Shown here: positions 1 to 9,663 of the stretch, one piece after another
Position numbering within the stretch: the first letter of the stretch is position 1
How the letters are laid out: each line of letters begins with the position of its first letter
DNA from: Takakia lepidozioides
Taxonomy: Eukaryota > Streptophyta > Takakiopsida > Takakiales > Takakiaceae
DNA: 60,000 bases
Assembly (NCBI GenBank): GCA_030704615.1
Contig: CM060732.1
Span: 61,921,053 to 61,981,052 of the forward strand
Direction of reading: 5' to 3'
Made by a program: the position numbers and the translations under genes
The notes under the pieces: generated by a model
The model's database searches: none
The model's input: only the letters and a program-made list of their open reading frames with translations
Told to the model about the DNA's origin: nothing

Positions 1-47
1 AGTCCATTTTGCAAATGGAACTGCAATTTAACCCCCATCCTCAAGTC

Positions 48-1506
48 TCACATCACGGACTTCGCAATCTCATCCTTCCGGTAAGCCTTCCGGATCTTCC
101 TTTGGAGCGCCGTCTCGCCCCTGTACACCATCATGAGCTGCTACTTTCTACTTAAAGCATCGGCCACCACATTGTCTCGTCCTGGTTTGTACTGGATATC
201 CACGTCGAACAGTGCCAAAGTGTCTTGCCACCTAATTTGTTTTGGGGACAACTTAGGCTGCATGGCAAAATACTTCACCGTGACATTGTCCGTGAACACC
301 TTCACCGGGTTGGAACCAATATAGTGGCGCCAAAGCTCAAGGCAATGCCGCCTTCATTTCTTTCTCGTGCGTAGGCCACCGTCGCTCCACTTCATTCAGT
401 TTCTTACTTTCGTAAGTCACTGGACGTCCATCCTGCATGAGTACACCCCCAATTGCGAAGTCCGACGCATCTGTATGGATCTCAAATGGACGGTCGAACT
501 CCGGAATTTTGAGGACTGGAGCTTCCGCCATCCGCTGCTTCAACTCGGCAAAAGCTTGGCCACAAAAGGTGTTCCATACCCAGACTTTGGATTTACACAG
601 GAGGTCTGACAGCGGCCCCGCGATCTTGGCGAAATTTCTCACATACTTCCGGTAATAGGAGGCGAGTCCTAGGAAGGAATGCACTCCCAGGACAAAAGTC
701 GGAGGCTCCCAGTCCAAAATTGCCCTCACCTTTCTGTCATCCATTTTGATCCCATCCTGTGTAATCACATGCCCCAGGAACTCCACTTTCGTGACCCCGA
801 ATTCGCACTTTGAAGCTTTGGCATACAGCTTCCTTTCCCGCAATTTCTGGAACACCCTTTTTAGGTGCTCTAGGTGCTCTTCCTTTGTTTTCGAGTACAC
901 CAAGATGGCGTCGATGTACACGATCACAAAGTCATCCAACCACTCCTGGAAAAGGCTGTTCATTAGCATGCTAAAGGTCGCGGGTGCGTTGGTGAGCCCA
1001 AAAGGCATCACCAAGAACTCATATGAACCATACCTTGTCCTGCACGCGGTCTTCTCCTCGTCTCCTTCCGCCACTCGAATTTGATGGTAGCCGGAGCGCA
1101 AATCGATCCGGCTGAAATACTTCGCTCCTGCCAACCAATCAAAGATGTCGTCGATCATTGGCAAAGGGTACCAGTTTTTTATAGTCACCTTATTTAGAGC
1201 CCTGTAATCGACACACATCCGCAGCGTCCCATCCTTCTTGTCTGCGAATAGCACCGGGGCTCCATAAGGTGACTTACTCGGCCAGATGTACCCCTTTGAC
1301 ATAAGATCCTTGAGCTGAGTCTTCAGCTCGACCAACTCTCTGTGGCTCAACCGGTAGGGTGCCTTGGCAGGCGGCTCCGATCCCGGTATCACCTCAATCT
1401 TGTGGTCAACTCCTCTTCGCGGTGGCAAGCCGCTTGGTAAATCCTCCGGCATCACATCCTGGTATTTCTCCAAAATCCCCTTGATCCAATCTGGTCCGGC
1501 TCCCAT
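48..1506 (-). pseudogene. pol: reverse transcriptase and RNase H of the gypsy element
   Basis: The RT fingers and palm read in order: [18 protein letters not shown], then [15 protein letters not shown], then [12 protein letters not shown]. The catalytic box reads YIDA instead of YIDD (near 905-918), so one metal-binding aspartate is lost. [13 protein letters not shown] and [15 protein letters not shown] mark the RT connection. The RNase H starts at [20 protein letters not shown] and breaks by frameshift near 340. It continues in another frame to a terminal DNVVADALS near 150, followed by the start of the linker to integrase. The enzyme would copy the RNA in cytoplasmic particles; this copy cannot. 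Confidence 0.92.
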
Positions 1507-1527
1507 CGCCTTCTCCCTTCACTTGTC

Positions 1528-1944
1528 TTACATAAAGCAAAAACTGGGGCTCGTGTCCTCCACGGCCCACTCCCTTGCTGACAGAAGGTTTATTTGCCCT
1601 CCCACGGGGTTGGGCGTTTCCAACACTCGTAAAACTTCGCCACCATGCTTACACGGTAGCGTGACTACCCTCTTGCGGCCATCTATGACCGCTCCGGATC
1701 TACTCAGAAATTTCATCCCCAAAATGAGATCCACTCCATCGATCTCGCAAATGGTGAAGTTCTCACGTCCCTCCCAACTCCCGAGTTGAAGAGGAACATC
1801 GAACGCCAACCTCGTCGCCAATTGTGGTTCTCCTTTTGCAGAACGCACCTCAATAGAGGCCCCCACATCACTTGTCGGGAGTCCCAGCTTCCGTGCCGTT
1901 GCCGGTGTCATGAAGGAGTGCGACGCTCATGTGTCCACCAACAA
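1528..1944 (-). pseudogene. retropepsin-like protease of the gypsy element, active site interrupted
   Basis: The segment follows gag in the same frame. The catalytic aspartate is visible in LLVDT, and the flap and substrate-binding part appear as GVDLILGMKFLSRSGAVIDG. The codon that should give the glycine after Asp-Thr is TGA (near 1924-1926), so the frame stops inside the catalytic motif. The hydrophobic stretch after it (ASHSFMTPATARKLGL) is typical of Ty3/gypsy proteases. Two further stops (near 1525 and 1519) separate it from RT. Confidence 0.85.
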
Positions 1945-3261
1945 TGACACGTTAGTTCCGGAGATTATCCCACTCACAAACATTAACTGACTCCCTTTTC
2001 GCAAGGCGCCAGTTTCCTGATACAACTCACAAGAGTAGTTGCCTACCTTGCAAGTCTTGGCGACCACCGCCTCCACCAAGCGGCTGATGGAGCCTTCGGA
2101 CAACTCCGTGGTTGCCCGAGTCATATTCAATTGTTGGGGATTCGTGCACTTCTTGGCCATGTGCCCGGACTCCCCACAATTAAAGCACACTCCATCGAAG
2201 GTCGCCTTTTGTCCGCCATAAGGCGTCGCACCTGATTTTCCTTTCGGAGCACCGGGTGTCGTCTTGGCGTGTGAAGGCCCTCCCTTCGATTTCCAGGTGC
2301 CATTGTCGCCGCGTGGCCTATCCCACTTCTTTTCCGGTCGAAATGAGTCACCCTCCCGCCGGGTCTTCTTATGGTTCAGCTCCGTACGGCCTTGTCTTTC
2401 GCCCCTAGGGACATCCGAGAAACATTCAGCCCTCTCAATTGCCTCGTTCAAAGTCTTAGGTGGCTTCTCCTCCAACTTCCGTCTGGCCCACGGGGCCAGT
2501 CCTGCCATGAAGTTGAAGACCATTTCTGGTTCTTCCATGTCCGTGACTTTGAGCAACAGCATATTGAAAGCCTGAATATATCCCCGAATATCATCCGTTT
2601 GCTTCAGATTCCTCATCTTGTCCCGGGCAAGCCAGGACGCGTTGAGGGGCACAAACTGTCTCTTCGTCAGTTCCTTGAATCCACTCCAGTTCAAGGTTTC
2701 CGGGTTTGGACCTCGGTCGTGAAGGCGTTTCTGCCACCATTATTGAGCATAGCCCCTCAAATAGGTGGGAGCCACTTCCACCCGATCCTCGTTACTCAAC
2801 TTGGCCACCCGGAAGTACTGCTCTAGCTCCAAGAGCCAGGTGTTGAGTGCCTTCCAATTTCGGACGCCCTCAAAGGTGTCGGGTTCCTTAGGCTTCACCT
2901 TAAATTTTGCCTTAGTGGAAGTGACATTAGCCGCCTTCAACACGTCTTTCAACGTCCCGCCAAACTGCGCCAACAACCCTTCCCAAAAGGCTGCTGGCAT
3001 GGGAGGCATCTGTTGGTCTGTCGGAGCTCTAAGAGATTCCTCGGGCTCCGACTCCTCAGATTCCTCCCGTTCTTGAGTGGCCTCATTTTCAAAAGCACGC
3101 ATCGCTTCTTCAAATGGTCGCTTCGGTGACACGTCACCCCCATCGGGCTCACCAGGATCATCATCTTTCGGGCCGTTCCGCTTTCGCTTTGGCTTGCCCG
3201 ACCCCATGATGAGGCCGATCCCAAGGACGATCGCGTACTGAACTCTAAGCTCTGATACCAA
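1927..3261 (-). pseudogene. gag: gag region of the minus-strand gypsy element (capsid and CCHC zinc knuckle)
   Basis: The N-terminal part is lysine-, glutamate- and proline-rich (MGSGKPKRKRNGPKDDD). A retrotransposon gag core follows, with features such as LELEQYFRVAKLSNEDRVEV and FKELTKRQFVPLN. Near 2145-2200 there is a single CCHC knuckle (CFNCGESGHMAKKC), which in this family binds the element RNA. A TAA stop near 2740 interrupts the core directly before WWQKRL; the frame then stays open to 1927. The first ATG is uncertain, because the frame is open from just inside the primer site. A second ATG at MGSGKPK looks more like a natural start. Confidence 0.88.
3249..3260 (-). other. primer binding site for initiator tRNA-Met
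   Basis: On the minus strand the 12 bases next to the LTR read TGGTATCAGAGC, the classical complement of the 3' end of plant initiator tRNA-Met. It lies two bases inside the LTR boundary. This fixes which side of the LTR is internal: the element body lies to the left. Confidence 0.93.
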
Positions 3262-3262
3262 G

Positions 3263-3992
3263 TGTCGCGCACCTCACTTCGGTAAGCTCCCCTTCAAGTC
3301 ATAGTTACTTGCTTTGATGCGCGCACCTAACTCCCTAACTGGCCGTCGGGCCAACTCGGAGCTTCGGCAGCTCACCGGGACATAACGGTCCCCCTTTACT
3401 CCTCCACAAGCCCCTCTCCCAATTTGGGCCTAGTGGAAATTCCCTTTGGTCGATGGCAGTCCGGAATAGCTCCCCACACCTTGGTCGTTTTTGGGCTTGC
3501 ACGCTTACTCACTAGTTTTTGGTCACCAACGGGCTTGCACCGTTCTCGGGGTTACTACTCCCCCTATATATACTTTTGTGACTGTCCACGGGGGTTTCAC
3601 AAACAACCATGCCATTTTATGGCGAACCACCACAAAAACCCTCGATTCCCGGTGATGAGTCGCGGTGAGTCTTGGCCCACCCACCACGGTCCCATTGGAC
3701 CGTGATGAGTCCCAAGACTCCCCACGACTCCCACCACAAGGTCTCCGCCCCCATGGTGAGTCCTATGCCACCCCCACTAAGTTCCACTAAGCTAACACCA
3801 CCCCTCGTGGAACCACCCCCCACCGCAATCCGGTGTGCGGGGCTCCACCTAGTGAGCGCCTCTGCGTCCTTGAGTGCCTTTGGGCACTCAAGGGTGCTTC
3901 AGCCCCCGCATCTATTGTCACCACTGCCCCCACCACAGGGGCAGCCCCTCTCATGTCCCGACCCCCTGCCCTCAAGGCAAAGGGCCACGACA
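3263..3992 (-). repeat. 5' LTR of the minus-strand gypsy element (730 bp)
   Basis: The left end is TGTCGCG and the right end is CACGACA (CGCGACA in the second copy at 57436-58151), so the LTR has short inverted ends of TG...CA type. The boundaries come from comparing the two copies, which diverge exactly at these points. On the minus strand a TATATATA box lies near 3564-3573 and is the likely U3 promoter. Direct flanking duplications cannot be checked because the other end of the element is outside the window. Confidence 0.92.
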
Positions 3993-4022
3993 GCACGAGT
4001 TCCTGAGCCATGAGGTACAGAG

Positions 4023-5042
4023 GTGGAGTTGGATCCACGGCGTGGGGAGGCAAGCCGTCAGGCTAGGCTTCCTCAGTCATTCACATTGGCGGAGATAGTA
4101 TCGACGCCATCCATGGCACCTAGTTCTCGCCCGACTGTTACCGAGGTGGAGGTTACTATGCCATTGGGGAGAGCTACACGGGCAGCACCACTACCTAGTG
4201 TTTCCAAGGCTACGGCAGCCAGTGTGCTGCTGGGAGCGGCCACATCTGTGTGCCAGGCTCCATTGTTCTCGGCTACCATGATTGCGACGCCGGGGGTAAG
4301 ACCAGCTGAGGTGTTCAGGCTGGCAGCTATACTCTGTAAGAGTGGGGAGCTTACTTCATCTTCTGCGGAGGTGGTGGGAGGTGTAGTGCCGGAGGGATCC
4401 TCGGATTTGAGGGTCAAGACTGCCACGGCGGCGCCATGGCAAGCTGCAGCTGCCAGGTTGATGGAGCTACCAGCTAGGCTAGCCATTGAGCGCGCCATGG
4501 TGATACCTGGAGTTGTTATGTTAGACAACCAGGATGGCATTTTCTGTTTGAGTGGACCGGCAGGGAAGAGGTACCGGCCATTGCGGGTCTTGTTGGACTC
4601 GGAAGCTCAGCCATTGATGTTGGGCAAAGCTGCTATTGCAGGCTTGGGCCTCACGGAGGCGAATATGGAGCCTTGTTCTTTCCAGATATAGACGTCTCTG
4701 GGAGGATTGGAGCAGGCTCGGGGCCTGATACGGCGTGAGTTGGCTATCAGACTACGGCCGGATCACCCTACAGTTGGCTCAGTGATGCGAACCAAGGCCA
4801 TCGTGACAGACGCGGTCTCGTACGATGTTCTAGTTGGTGGGGCAGTGTTGTACCCCATGGGCTTCACCCTAGATTTTTGGGAGGAGTCGGCTTCCTATAG
4901 GCCTGGATGGCAGTCAGGGAGGTCGGCGTGTGCAGCTCCCTGTGACGTTCATAGGAGGAGTTGCGGTTGCCCAGCGGGGCAAGATGCCGACACTAGCAGC
5001 ATTCACAGCTGCAGTGACTTGGCCTGGAGAGTTGTTGGATGA
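4023..5042 (+). pseudogene. protease region of the methyltransferase-bearing retroelement
   Basis: After a low-complexity Ala/Val/Pro-rich segment of unknown role (4023-4490), the reading GKRYRPLRVLLDSEAQPLML resembles a retropepsin beta-strand with its Asp-Ser. The glycine expected next is glutamate here. A second conserved block follows after a stop at 4689-4691: YDVLVGGAVLYPMGFTLDFW. A frameshift near 4905 then leads into the frame of the methyltransferase. The frame has no convincing ATG, and the segment presumably belonged to a longer polyprotein. Confidence 0.6.
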
Positions 5043-6275
5043 CAACACTCATTCAGAGGATGTGTCATCTCCGGGAGAGCAGGATGACATGCATGGTATG
5101 GCGGAGTTGCCTGCCATGGTTGCTCATACTCCATTGTGGGGCTCGAGCAAGGATTTGCAGCGGGTTGCTGATCGACGGGTGCAACAAGCCTGGGTAGAGG
5201 CTTTTGTACTGTCAGGAGATGAGGCCAGTGTGGGGATTGCACCAGGACCACCTCAGTTGTCACCATTGGACACCACACCAATCATGTGGCAGTGTCCGGA
5301 TGAAGGCATTTGTCTTTTGGACTTGTTTGGCGGGATCAGCACCGGATTGGTTGTTGTGTTACAGGTAGGTGTACGAGTTCAACGTTACCTGTATATGGAG
5401 AGGAATGAGACTGCACGACACGTTTCACTTCGCCATGTTACTCAGTTGGTGCAGCAGTACCCTGAATTGTTGCCGGTGTGTGCAGTTCATGGATATCAAC
5501 AGGCCTTGCCAGCAGACATTTCGTTGCTGGGGGCGCAGGATTTGGAGCGGGTTGGCTCCATTGATCTGGTAGTGGCAGGTTGGCCCTGCCAAGGGCATTC
5601 ATCAGCCGGGCATGGCAATGGATTGCGAGACTCAAGGTCGGGTCTGTTTTGGGAGATGGTGCGGGTTTTACGCCACTTGCAGCTTCATCAAGCTGTATCT
5701 CCAACATACATCTTGGAGAATGTGCCACTGATGGGCGATTCTCGGGCCAGGGTGATGGCCAGTGTGCATCAAGTCCGGTCGTGGCTTGGATCAGTAGTGT
5801 GCTAGATGCAGCTACAGTGGGGTCACGAGCTCATCGTCCACGACTATGGTGGACTAACTTGATGCCACCCGCACTGCTCAAGCGTGCATTTGATGGGGTG
5901 CAGCGGCCAGCACACCTCACGGTGGATAACATTTTGGACACAGGGAGGCAGTCTCAGAGTGTGAGACACGATGACCGTTCGCCTTTGGCAGTGGTCAACA
6001 AGGTGGGTCAACCACGAGCAGCATTACCTACACTGCTCAGTTTCCCAGGATCGCATGCTTTTCGGGATAGTGGACCTGGCCTCCTGTGGGATGCTCAGTT
6101 GCAGTAGTTAGTGGAGCCTAATGCTGATGAGCGTGAGCAGACAATGGGTTTTACCACTGGTACCACGGCGGTGCCGTCTCTTTCTGAGGCATCACGTCGT
6201 CATGTGTTGGGGCAAGCAATGGATCTCAATTGTTTGACATGGATTATCAGCTTGGCTATGGCTGAGTAACGCAGA
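4930..6275 (+). pseudogene. DNA (cytosine-5) methyltransferase domain embedded in the retroelement
   Basis: Family motifs occur in the correct order. Motif I (SAM binding) is GICLLDLFGGISTG at 5305-5346. Motif IV is AGWPCQGHSSAG, with the catalytic cysteine at 5587-5589. A substrate block GLRDSRSGLFWEMVRVLRHL follows. Motif VI is YILENVP, with ENV at 5716-5724. Motif VIII is AHRPRLWWTNL near 5830-5862. The closing motifs IX-X look like EREQTMGFTTGTT followed by LGQAMDLNCLTWI near 6205-6250. The enzyme class transfers a methyl group from SAM to carbon 5 of cytosine in DNA. A frameshift near 5800 separates motif VI from VIII, and stops occur at 6105-6107 and near 6268, so the copy is dead. The motif style (DLFGG-TG, AHRPRLWWTNL) recalls DNMT3/DRM-like enzymes more than DNMT1, though the PCQ is general. 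Class placement is uncertain. Confidence 0.9.
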
Positions 6276-6543
6276 GTGCGGAGTACACTTCTCTCGATGG
6301 TCTCTCTGCCTATCGAGACGGTACAGGCAGTGAGTGGGGGCGAGCATGAGAGGACCACGGGGTGCAGGCATCCATGGCACACGTGGGAGGTGCTCGAGGT
6401 TCAGAGGGAGTTGGCAGCCAGGGCAGCGGTGATGGATGAGGTTGGGGATTTTTCTTGAGTTGAGGAAGTCCTCGAGGATGAGATGATGGGGCAGGATGAG
6501 GCCTTGTCATTGACTGAGCAGGCAGGGAGTACTGCTCAAGAGG

Positions 6544-7478
6544 TTGCAACATAGCAACCACTGGATGCGTCCTCTATCTCTAAGCCCACTGGACTTAAGG
6601 TTCAATTGGGAGCCTGACATTGGACCCATTGTCACCGGAGGAGAGAGACAACGTATACGGCGGTTTCTGAGGGCTTACAGAAATTGCTTTGCCTTCAGTT
6701 TGAAGGACTTGGGAGCACTGAAGGGTCAAGAGATTCGTATTGAGTTGGCCACTGACACGCCAATCTTTCGGAGACCCTATAGATACAGTGACATGGAGAG
6801 GTCTTTGATTCAGATGAGGACTCAAGATCTTTGGGAGGCTGGTTTGGTGGAGCTATCTAGTGGAGAGTATGCTTCAGCCACAGTGATGCCAGCCAAGAAG
6901 GATGTCTATGGCAATTGGACGGAGAGACGTATGTGCGGTGATTACCGGCCTGTAAATCGTCAGACCAAGTCCGATAAGTATGCCATGCCAACACCAGAGG
7001 AGATTTTTGATGCCATCGGGCATGCTAAGGTCTTTAGCACTTTGGATTTACGATCCGGATATCATCAGTTGCCGATCAAGGAGGCGGACAAGCAGAAGAC
7101 GACATTCTGGGGGATCATGAGCACGGCAAGGATTGCCTATATCAGTGGCGGTTCTTACCATTTGGGCTTAAGAATGCTCCTGCAGAGTTTCAGAGAGTCA
7201 TGGATAGGATTCTAGCAGGGGTGGACTTAACTCGGTGCTACATAGATGACATCATCATCTTTAGTGCTACGATGGAGGAGCATAAGAGACACCTTCAGGT
7301 GGTATTGGAGCGCTTCAGAGAGCGCAGATTGAAGTTGCATCCAGGGAAGTGCAAGTTTTTCCACAACCAGATTGAGTATCTGGGTCACATGATATATCCT
7401 GGAGGATTGGGGGTACAGCAGACTAAGGTAGAGGCCATTGCACAAATTCCACGCCCCACGGATGTGAGCCGAGTTTGA
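6544..7478 (+). pseudogene. pol: reverse transcriptase of the methyltransferase-bearing element
   Basis: The upstream linker is followed by an RT core. IELATDTPIFRRPYRYSDME and SATVMPAKKDVYGNWTERRM lead to [20 protein letters not shown] frameshift near 7105 changes the reading to the frame containing WRFLPFGLKNAPAEFQRVMD and the catalytic box YIDD (7239-7250), intact here. LHPGKCKFFHNQIEYLGHMI closes the palm. The sequence differs clearly from the RT of the minus-strand element, so the two belong to different gypsy lineages. Confidence 0.92.
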
Positions 7479-8040
7479 GCTTTCATGGGTTTAGCAAACT
7501 TTATAGACGGTTTGTCAAGGGATTTAGTGCCATTGCAAAGGCTCTAACCAAGCTCAAGGTGGACCAGGAGTGGCAGTGGGAAGATGAGCAGGAACGAGCT
7601 TTTCAAGAGCTCAAGGCGAGGTTGACCTCGGTGCCTATCCTGAGACAACCTATCAGGGGGCGTCCCTTTCAGCTGCATACGGATTGGAGCATGCTGGGGG
7701 CTTGGAGCGGTGCTCACACAGGTGGATGATGAGGGAAGAGAGTTCGTAGTGGCTTATGCTAGTCGCTCGAATAACGCTACAGAGGCTAAGTACAGCTCAT
7801 ATGAGGGAGAGTGCTTAGCGACAGTGTGGGCCGTGGCACACTTCAGGTGCTATCTATACAACAATCTCTTCACCCTTGTCACGGATCACCAGCCACTCAA
7901 GTGGTTGATGGAATCAGACAAGCTTACGGGAAGCTTGCACGGTGGGCACTCATACTCCAGGAGTATGACTTTCAGGTTGTGCATCGACCGGGTTTGGTCA
8001 TCGGGATGCGGATGGATTGAGTCGCAATCCATGCACGAGC
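7475..8040 (+). pseudogene. RNase H domain of the methyltransferase-bearing element
   Basis: GFSKLYRRFVKGFSAIAKAL is the RT connection. FQLHTDWSMLGAWSG begins RNase H, with an aspartate in the expected HTD motif. A frameshift near 7700 moves to VAYASRSNNATEAKYSSYEG with the conserved glutamate, then LVTDHQPLKWLM. A further shift near 7935 leads to ILQEYDFQVVHRPGLV near 7960-8005. A spacer without clear domains (8040-8330) follows. Confidence 0.88.
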
Positions 8041-8333
8041 CAGTAGGATGACACTAGAGCTCAGTGGCATGGTGAGACGGACGAGGAGATGGTGCCGGGA
8101 TGGCATGCATCTGCCTTTTTGTGTATCTTGGCATCGGGAGGTCAGGTTGGACCTACAACAGGGATGACTGTAGATGGAGTGTCTGAGGACCCTGAGGCTA
8201 GTGATGAGCCAGGTGGTACCCGAGATATACATGAGGATTCGGCTGTGTTGGACTACCTCCGTACTGGAGACACAGCAGCCACTGTGATTGCCAAGGAGAG
8301 GGATCGGATCCTGCAACGAGCCAAGAGGTTCAA

Positions 8334-8963
8334 GTGGAAGGGATACACCTGCTCCGAGTATGGGAGGATGGTCGGGTGAGGATTGTGCCTCACCCCACAC
8401 AGCGTGCACGGTTAGTGCGGCATGCCCATGAGCAGTTGGGGCATTTTGGAGTGCGACGCATTCACAGTTTACTGCAAGGGCAGTATTGGTGGCGTGGTAT
8501 GCATACAGAGGTGCAACAGTTCGTGGCTAGGTGCATGGTGTGTGACAGGGTGCGTGCTTCATTCAACGCCCCTACACCACAGTTGCATCTTTTACCAATC
8601 ATGAGATTGGGCTACAGGTGGAGTCTTGACTTCGCAAGACCGTTGCCACTGACTATGCGTCACCACAGATATGTGTTGGTGATGGTGGAGCACTTCTCCA
8701 AGTGGATTGAGTTGGTTCCATTGCCTGACAAGGCTAGTGAGGGGGCTGCGTATGCATTCTTGGATCGTGTGCTTAGCCGATTCGGTGCTCCAGCTGAGGT
8801 ACTCACGGACCAAGGGAGAGAGTTCTTGGGGGAGTTTCAAACTTTGTGTGATAAAGCCTTGATAGACCACCGCACCACTTCTCGGGATCATCCTGAGGCC
8901 GATGGCTTGGCAGAGCGAGTTGTTCAGACGGTGAAGGGAGGTTTGCGCAAGTATGGCTTGTAG
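8334..8963 (+). pseudogene. integrase of the methyltransferase-bearing element
   Basis: An HHCC zinc-binding segment is seen as HEQLGHFGVRRIHSLL, then a QYWW block, then FVARCMVCDR. The catalytic core has the acidic triad: Asp in SLDFARPLP (8628-8630), Asp in LTDQGREF (8808-8810) and Glu in ADGLAERVVQT (8913-8915), with about 35 residues between the last two. All three catalytic residues are present in one open frame that ends in TAG at 8961-8963. The intact enzyme would insert the element cDNA into host DNA. Confidence 0.92.
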
Positions 8964-8993
8964 AAGGGACACCTAGGAGATTGGGATCTTCAG

Positions 8994-9663
8994 GTGCCTT
9001 GGTTAGCCATGGGCTACAGGTTCAGCAAACAAGCATCACTTGCCTCCTTCTCACTATATTTCCTTTTCTTTGGCCAAGAGCCGGATTTGTCTGCAGCCAT
9101 CCGTAGGGCTACTGCTCAAGTCCTTAACCTTGACGATCCGGACGTGTGGTTACGTGCATGTGATCAACGTACAGAGTTGTTCAAGAAAATCATGCCGCTT
9201 TTGATAACCTTGCCATTGCACAACACCGTGATACGTTGAGGTATGCCACTATACGTGGTGGAGATATCGTCCTGGGGTTCGGCGGTTTAGCCCGGGTGAC
9301 TATGTTTATTTGCAGCAGACTGCTCCTACAACCCTGGATGTCACTGCATGGCGGGTTATTCTGAGGGTTCGAGAGGTGTTGCCCTCAAGCGTCCTGATCT
9401 TGGAGGGTCGGGATGGCATGACTTGGAAAGACCATGTGTGTAATTGTGCGCCATGCCACCATCCCAATGTCGATGGCAGAGTTGACCCAAACTTGGCAGT
9501 GGTACTTGCAGATTTGAGGTGCATGCTCTGTGGTTCTACCAAAGGGGCAGACACCATGCTGGTGTGTGATCGATGCTCAAGAGGTTGGCATATGGGATGC
9601 TTGACACCACCTCTTGAGAGGGTTCCTGATGGAGATTGGTTATGTCTACACTGCTTGGGATAG
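8994..9663 (+). pseudogene. integrase C-terminal region ending in a PHD zinc finger
   Basis: The segment 8994-9239 contains the end of the integrase core and linker (PWLAMGYRFSKQASLASFS and LYFLFFGQEPDLSAAIRRAT). After a frameshift, 9275-9663 reads as a C-terminal domain (PGDYVYLQQTAPTTLDVTAW) and then a C4HC3 PHD finger at about 9517-9660. Its ligands are CMLC, CDRC, WHMGC and WLCLHC in the right order, with the conserved tryptophan before the last pair. PHD fingers commonly bind histone H3 tails. Many gypsy integrases instead end in a chromodomain, so this could be a targeting module that replaces it. The protein ends at TAG (9661-9663). Confidence 0.85.

Larger units (their letters stand above)
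1..3992 (-). mobile_element. Ty3/gypsy LTR retrotransposon, 5' part, running off the left edge
   Basis: Reading leftwards from 3992, the element shows an LTR (3263-3992), a primer binding site (3260-3249), gag with a CCHC knuckle, an aspartic protease, reverse transcriptase and RNase H. The window ends before integrase and the far LTR. Protease before RT/RNase H, together with the RT sequence type, places it in Ty3/gypsy. Gag, protease and RT sit in one reading frame, so the intact family probably makes a single gag-pol polyprotein. This copy has stop codons near 2740, 1927, 1525 and 1519 and a frameshift near 340, so it is dead. A solo LTR of the same family lies at 57436-58151. Confidence 0.93.
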
